A stretch of 17,687 nucleotides of DNA from Anaerolineales bacterium (lineage in GTDB: Bacteria > Chloroflexota > Anaerolineae > Anaerolineales > UBA4823). The notes beneath the pieces are model-generated. The model did not search any database and was not told the origin of the DNA. It was given only the letters and a program-made list of their open reading frames with translations. The position numbers and the translations under genes were made by a program. Every line of letters begins with the position of its first letter. Position 1 is the first letter of the stretch. This document shows positions 16,875-17,687 of the stretch, piece after piece. Location of the stretch: positions 1-17,687 of the forward strand of contig JALHTN010000040.1 of assembly GCA_022865865.1 (NCBI GenBank), in the 5' to 3' direction.

Positions 16875-17687
16875 ATGGCTGAAATTTCAGATTTATTATT
16901 GACTAATGCAATCGTCCTGACCATGGATGAGGAATTGAACCAGTATGATCCTGGTGCTGTTGCCGTTTCCGGGGATTCAATTCTCGCCGTGGGTTCGGAA
17001 AATGAGATTCGCCAAGCATATACTGCTCACCAGGTGATCGATTGTGAAGGGAAAGTGGTCATGCCAGGCTTGATCAATGCCCACACGCATGTCCCCATGA
17101 CCCTGCTGCGCGGTTTGGCTGATGATCTGCGCCTGGATGTCTGGTTGATGGGCTACATGATGCCCGTGGAACGGGAGTTTGTATCACCAGATTTCGTCCG
17201 CCTGGGCACGCAGCTGGCTTGTGTGGAATTAATCCGTAATGGCGTTACTTGTTTTGCAGATATGTATTATTTCGAAGAGCAGGTTGCCCGCGCGACTTCG
17301 GAAGCTGGTCTGCGCGCCTTATGTTCCCAAACCGTGTTGAAATTCCCGACACCGGATGCCGAATCATATGAAGAATCACTGGCTGAAGCCCGAGAGTTTA
17401 TCCAACGCTGGAAAGATCATCCCCTGATAGTGCCATCGGTTGCCCCTCACTCGCCTTACACCTGTACGGAGGATATTTTATGTGCGACTTCCGAATTGGC
17501 GGTTGAATTTGACGTCCCTCTGCATATCCATCTCGCCGAGACGGAAACCGAAGTCGAAAACTCTCGTGCTGAGAACGGGATGCCCGTCATACCCTATGTT
17601 AAGAAAAACAACATCTTCAATGCCAAAGTTCTGGCAGCCCATTGTGTGCATATCGACGAAGGAGAGATGCGTACCCTGCTCCACCAC
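16875..17687 (+). CDS. mtaD: Amidohydrolase resembling MTA/SAH deaminase (5' part)
   Basis: The frame is open from ATG 16875 to the right edge, giving 271 residues of an enzyme expected to be about 430 long. It belongs to the metal-dependent amidohydrolase superfamily. PGLINAHTHVPMTLLRGLADD (64-84) carries the HxH metal ligands (H70, H72) and the RGLADD signature typical of 5-methylthioadenosine/S-adenosylhomocysteine deaminases. APHSPYT (190-196), HIHLAETETE (217-226, with H219 and E222) and AAHCVH (254-259) also match. These enzymes deaminate MTA, SAH or adenosine to the inosyl forms in purine/methionine salvage. Relatives such as guanine or other aminohydrolases share much of this and cannot be excluded. 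AAAGGG lies six bases before the ATG. The gap after cinA (76 bases) shows no clear promoter or terminator. Confidence 0.88.
   Translation, partial: MAEISDLLLTNAIVLTMDEELNQYDPGAVAVSGDSILAVGSENEIRQAYTAHQVIDCEGKVVMPGLINAHTHVPMTLLRGLADDLRLDVWLMGYMMPVEREFVSPDFVRLGTQLACVELIRNGVTCFADMYYFEEQVARATSEAGLRALCSQTVLKFPTPDAESYEESLAEAREFIQRWKDHPLIVPSVAPHSPYTCTEDILCATSELAVEFDVPLHIHLAETETEVENSRAENGMPVIPYVKKNNIFNAKVLAAHCVHIDEGEMRTLLHH

Overview
The window looks like chromosomal DNA of moderate GC content from a Chloroflexi bacterium of the Anaerolineae type. This is an inference. It rests on a compact housekeeping arm, a serine/threonine kinase fused to a TolB-type propeller, lipoproteins with Pro/Glu/Ala-rich linkers, and long branched-chain amino acid permeases with extra N-terminal membrane segments. 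No rRNA, tRNA, CRISPR array, insertion sequence or phage gene was seen.

Left part. The 3' end of an unidentified + strand gene (2-217) stops at a strong terminator. A minus-strand block then runs, in transcription order, as a six-segment membrane protein (7195-6197), gyrB (6115-4196), a receptor-like Ser/Thr kinase with an outer beta-propeller (4102-1910), a small lipoprotein (about 1778-1257) and folD (1172-294). Gaps of roughly 50-130 bases without clear internal terminators would allow co-transcription.

Middle. Positions 7196-7569 form the only long intergenic stretch and divide the two transcription directions. It holds a good sigma-70-type promoter with a perfect dyad in its spacer, then a leader of about 200 nt. 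The leader contains nested inverted repeats, a very strong Shine-Dalgarno sequence, and a possible 19-codon leader peptide rich in Leu/Val/Ile. The complete branched-chain amino acid (LIV/HAAT-type) ABC transporter operon follows: binding lipoprotein, a mid-operon terminator, then livH, livM, livG and livF. The operon ends at a 10-bp-stem terminator preceded by a perfect 17-bp palindrome.

Right part (+ strand). An ornithine cyclodeaminase/mu-crystallin family enzyme has its own terminator folded from the end of its coding sequence. After it come a DAO-family FAD amine or amino acid oxidase, a CinA-like protein with a degraded C-terminal domain, and the first 271 codons of an amidohydrolase resembling MTA/SAH deaminases. 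The transporter, cyclodeaminase and amine oxidase could together import and oxidise an amino acid or opine-like amine (for example ornithine to proline to pyrroline-5-carboxylate). This is a hypothesis from gene order and family membership only.

Nothing here is clearly an undescribed defence or mobile system. The most interesting signals are the regulatory architecture of the transporter locus, the extended permeases, the kinase/propeller plus lipoprotein pair, and the eroded CinA.
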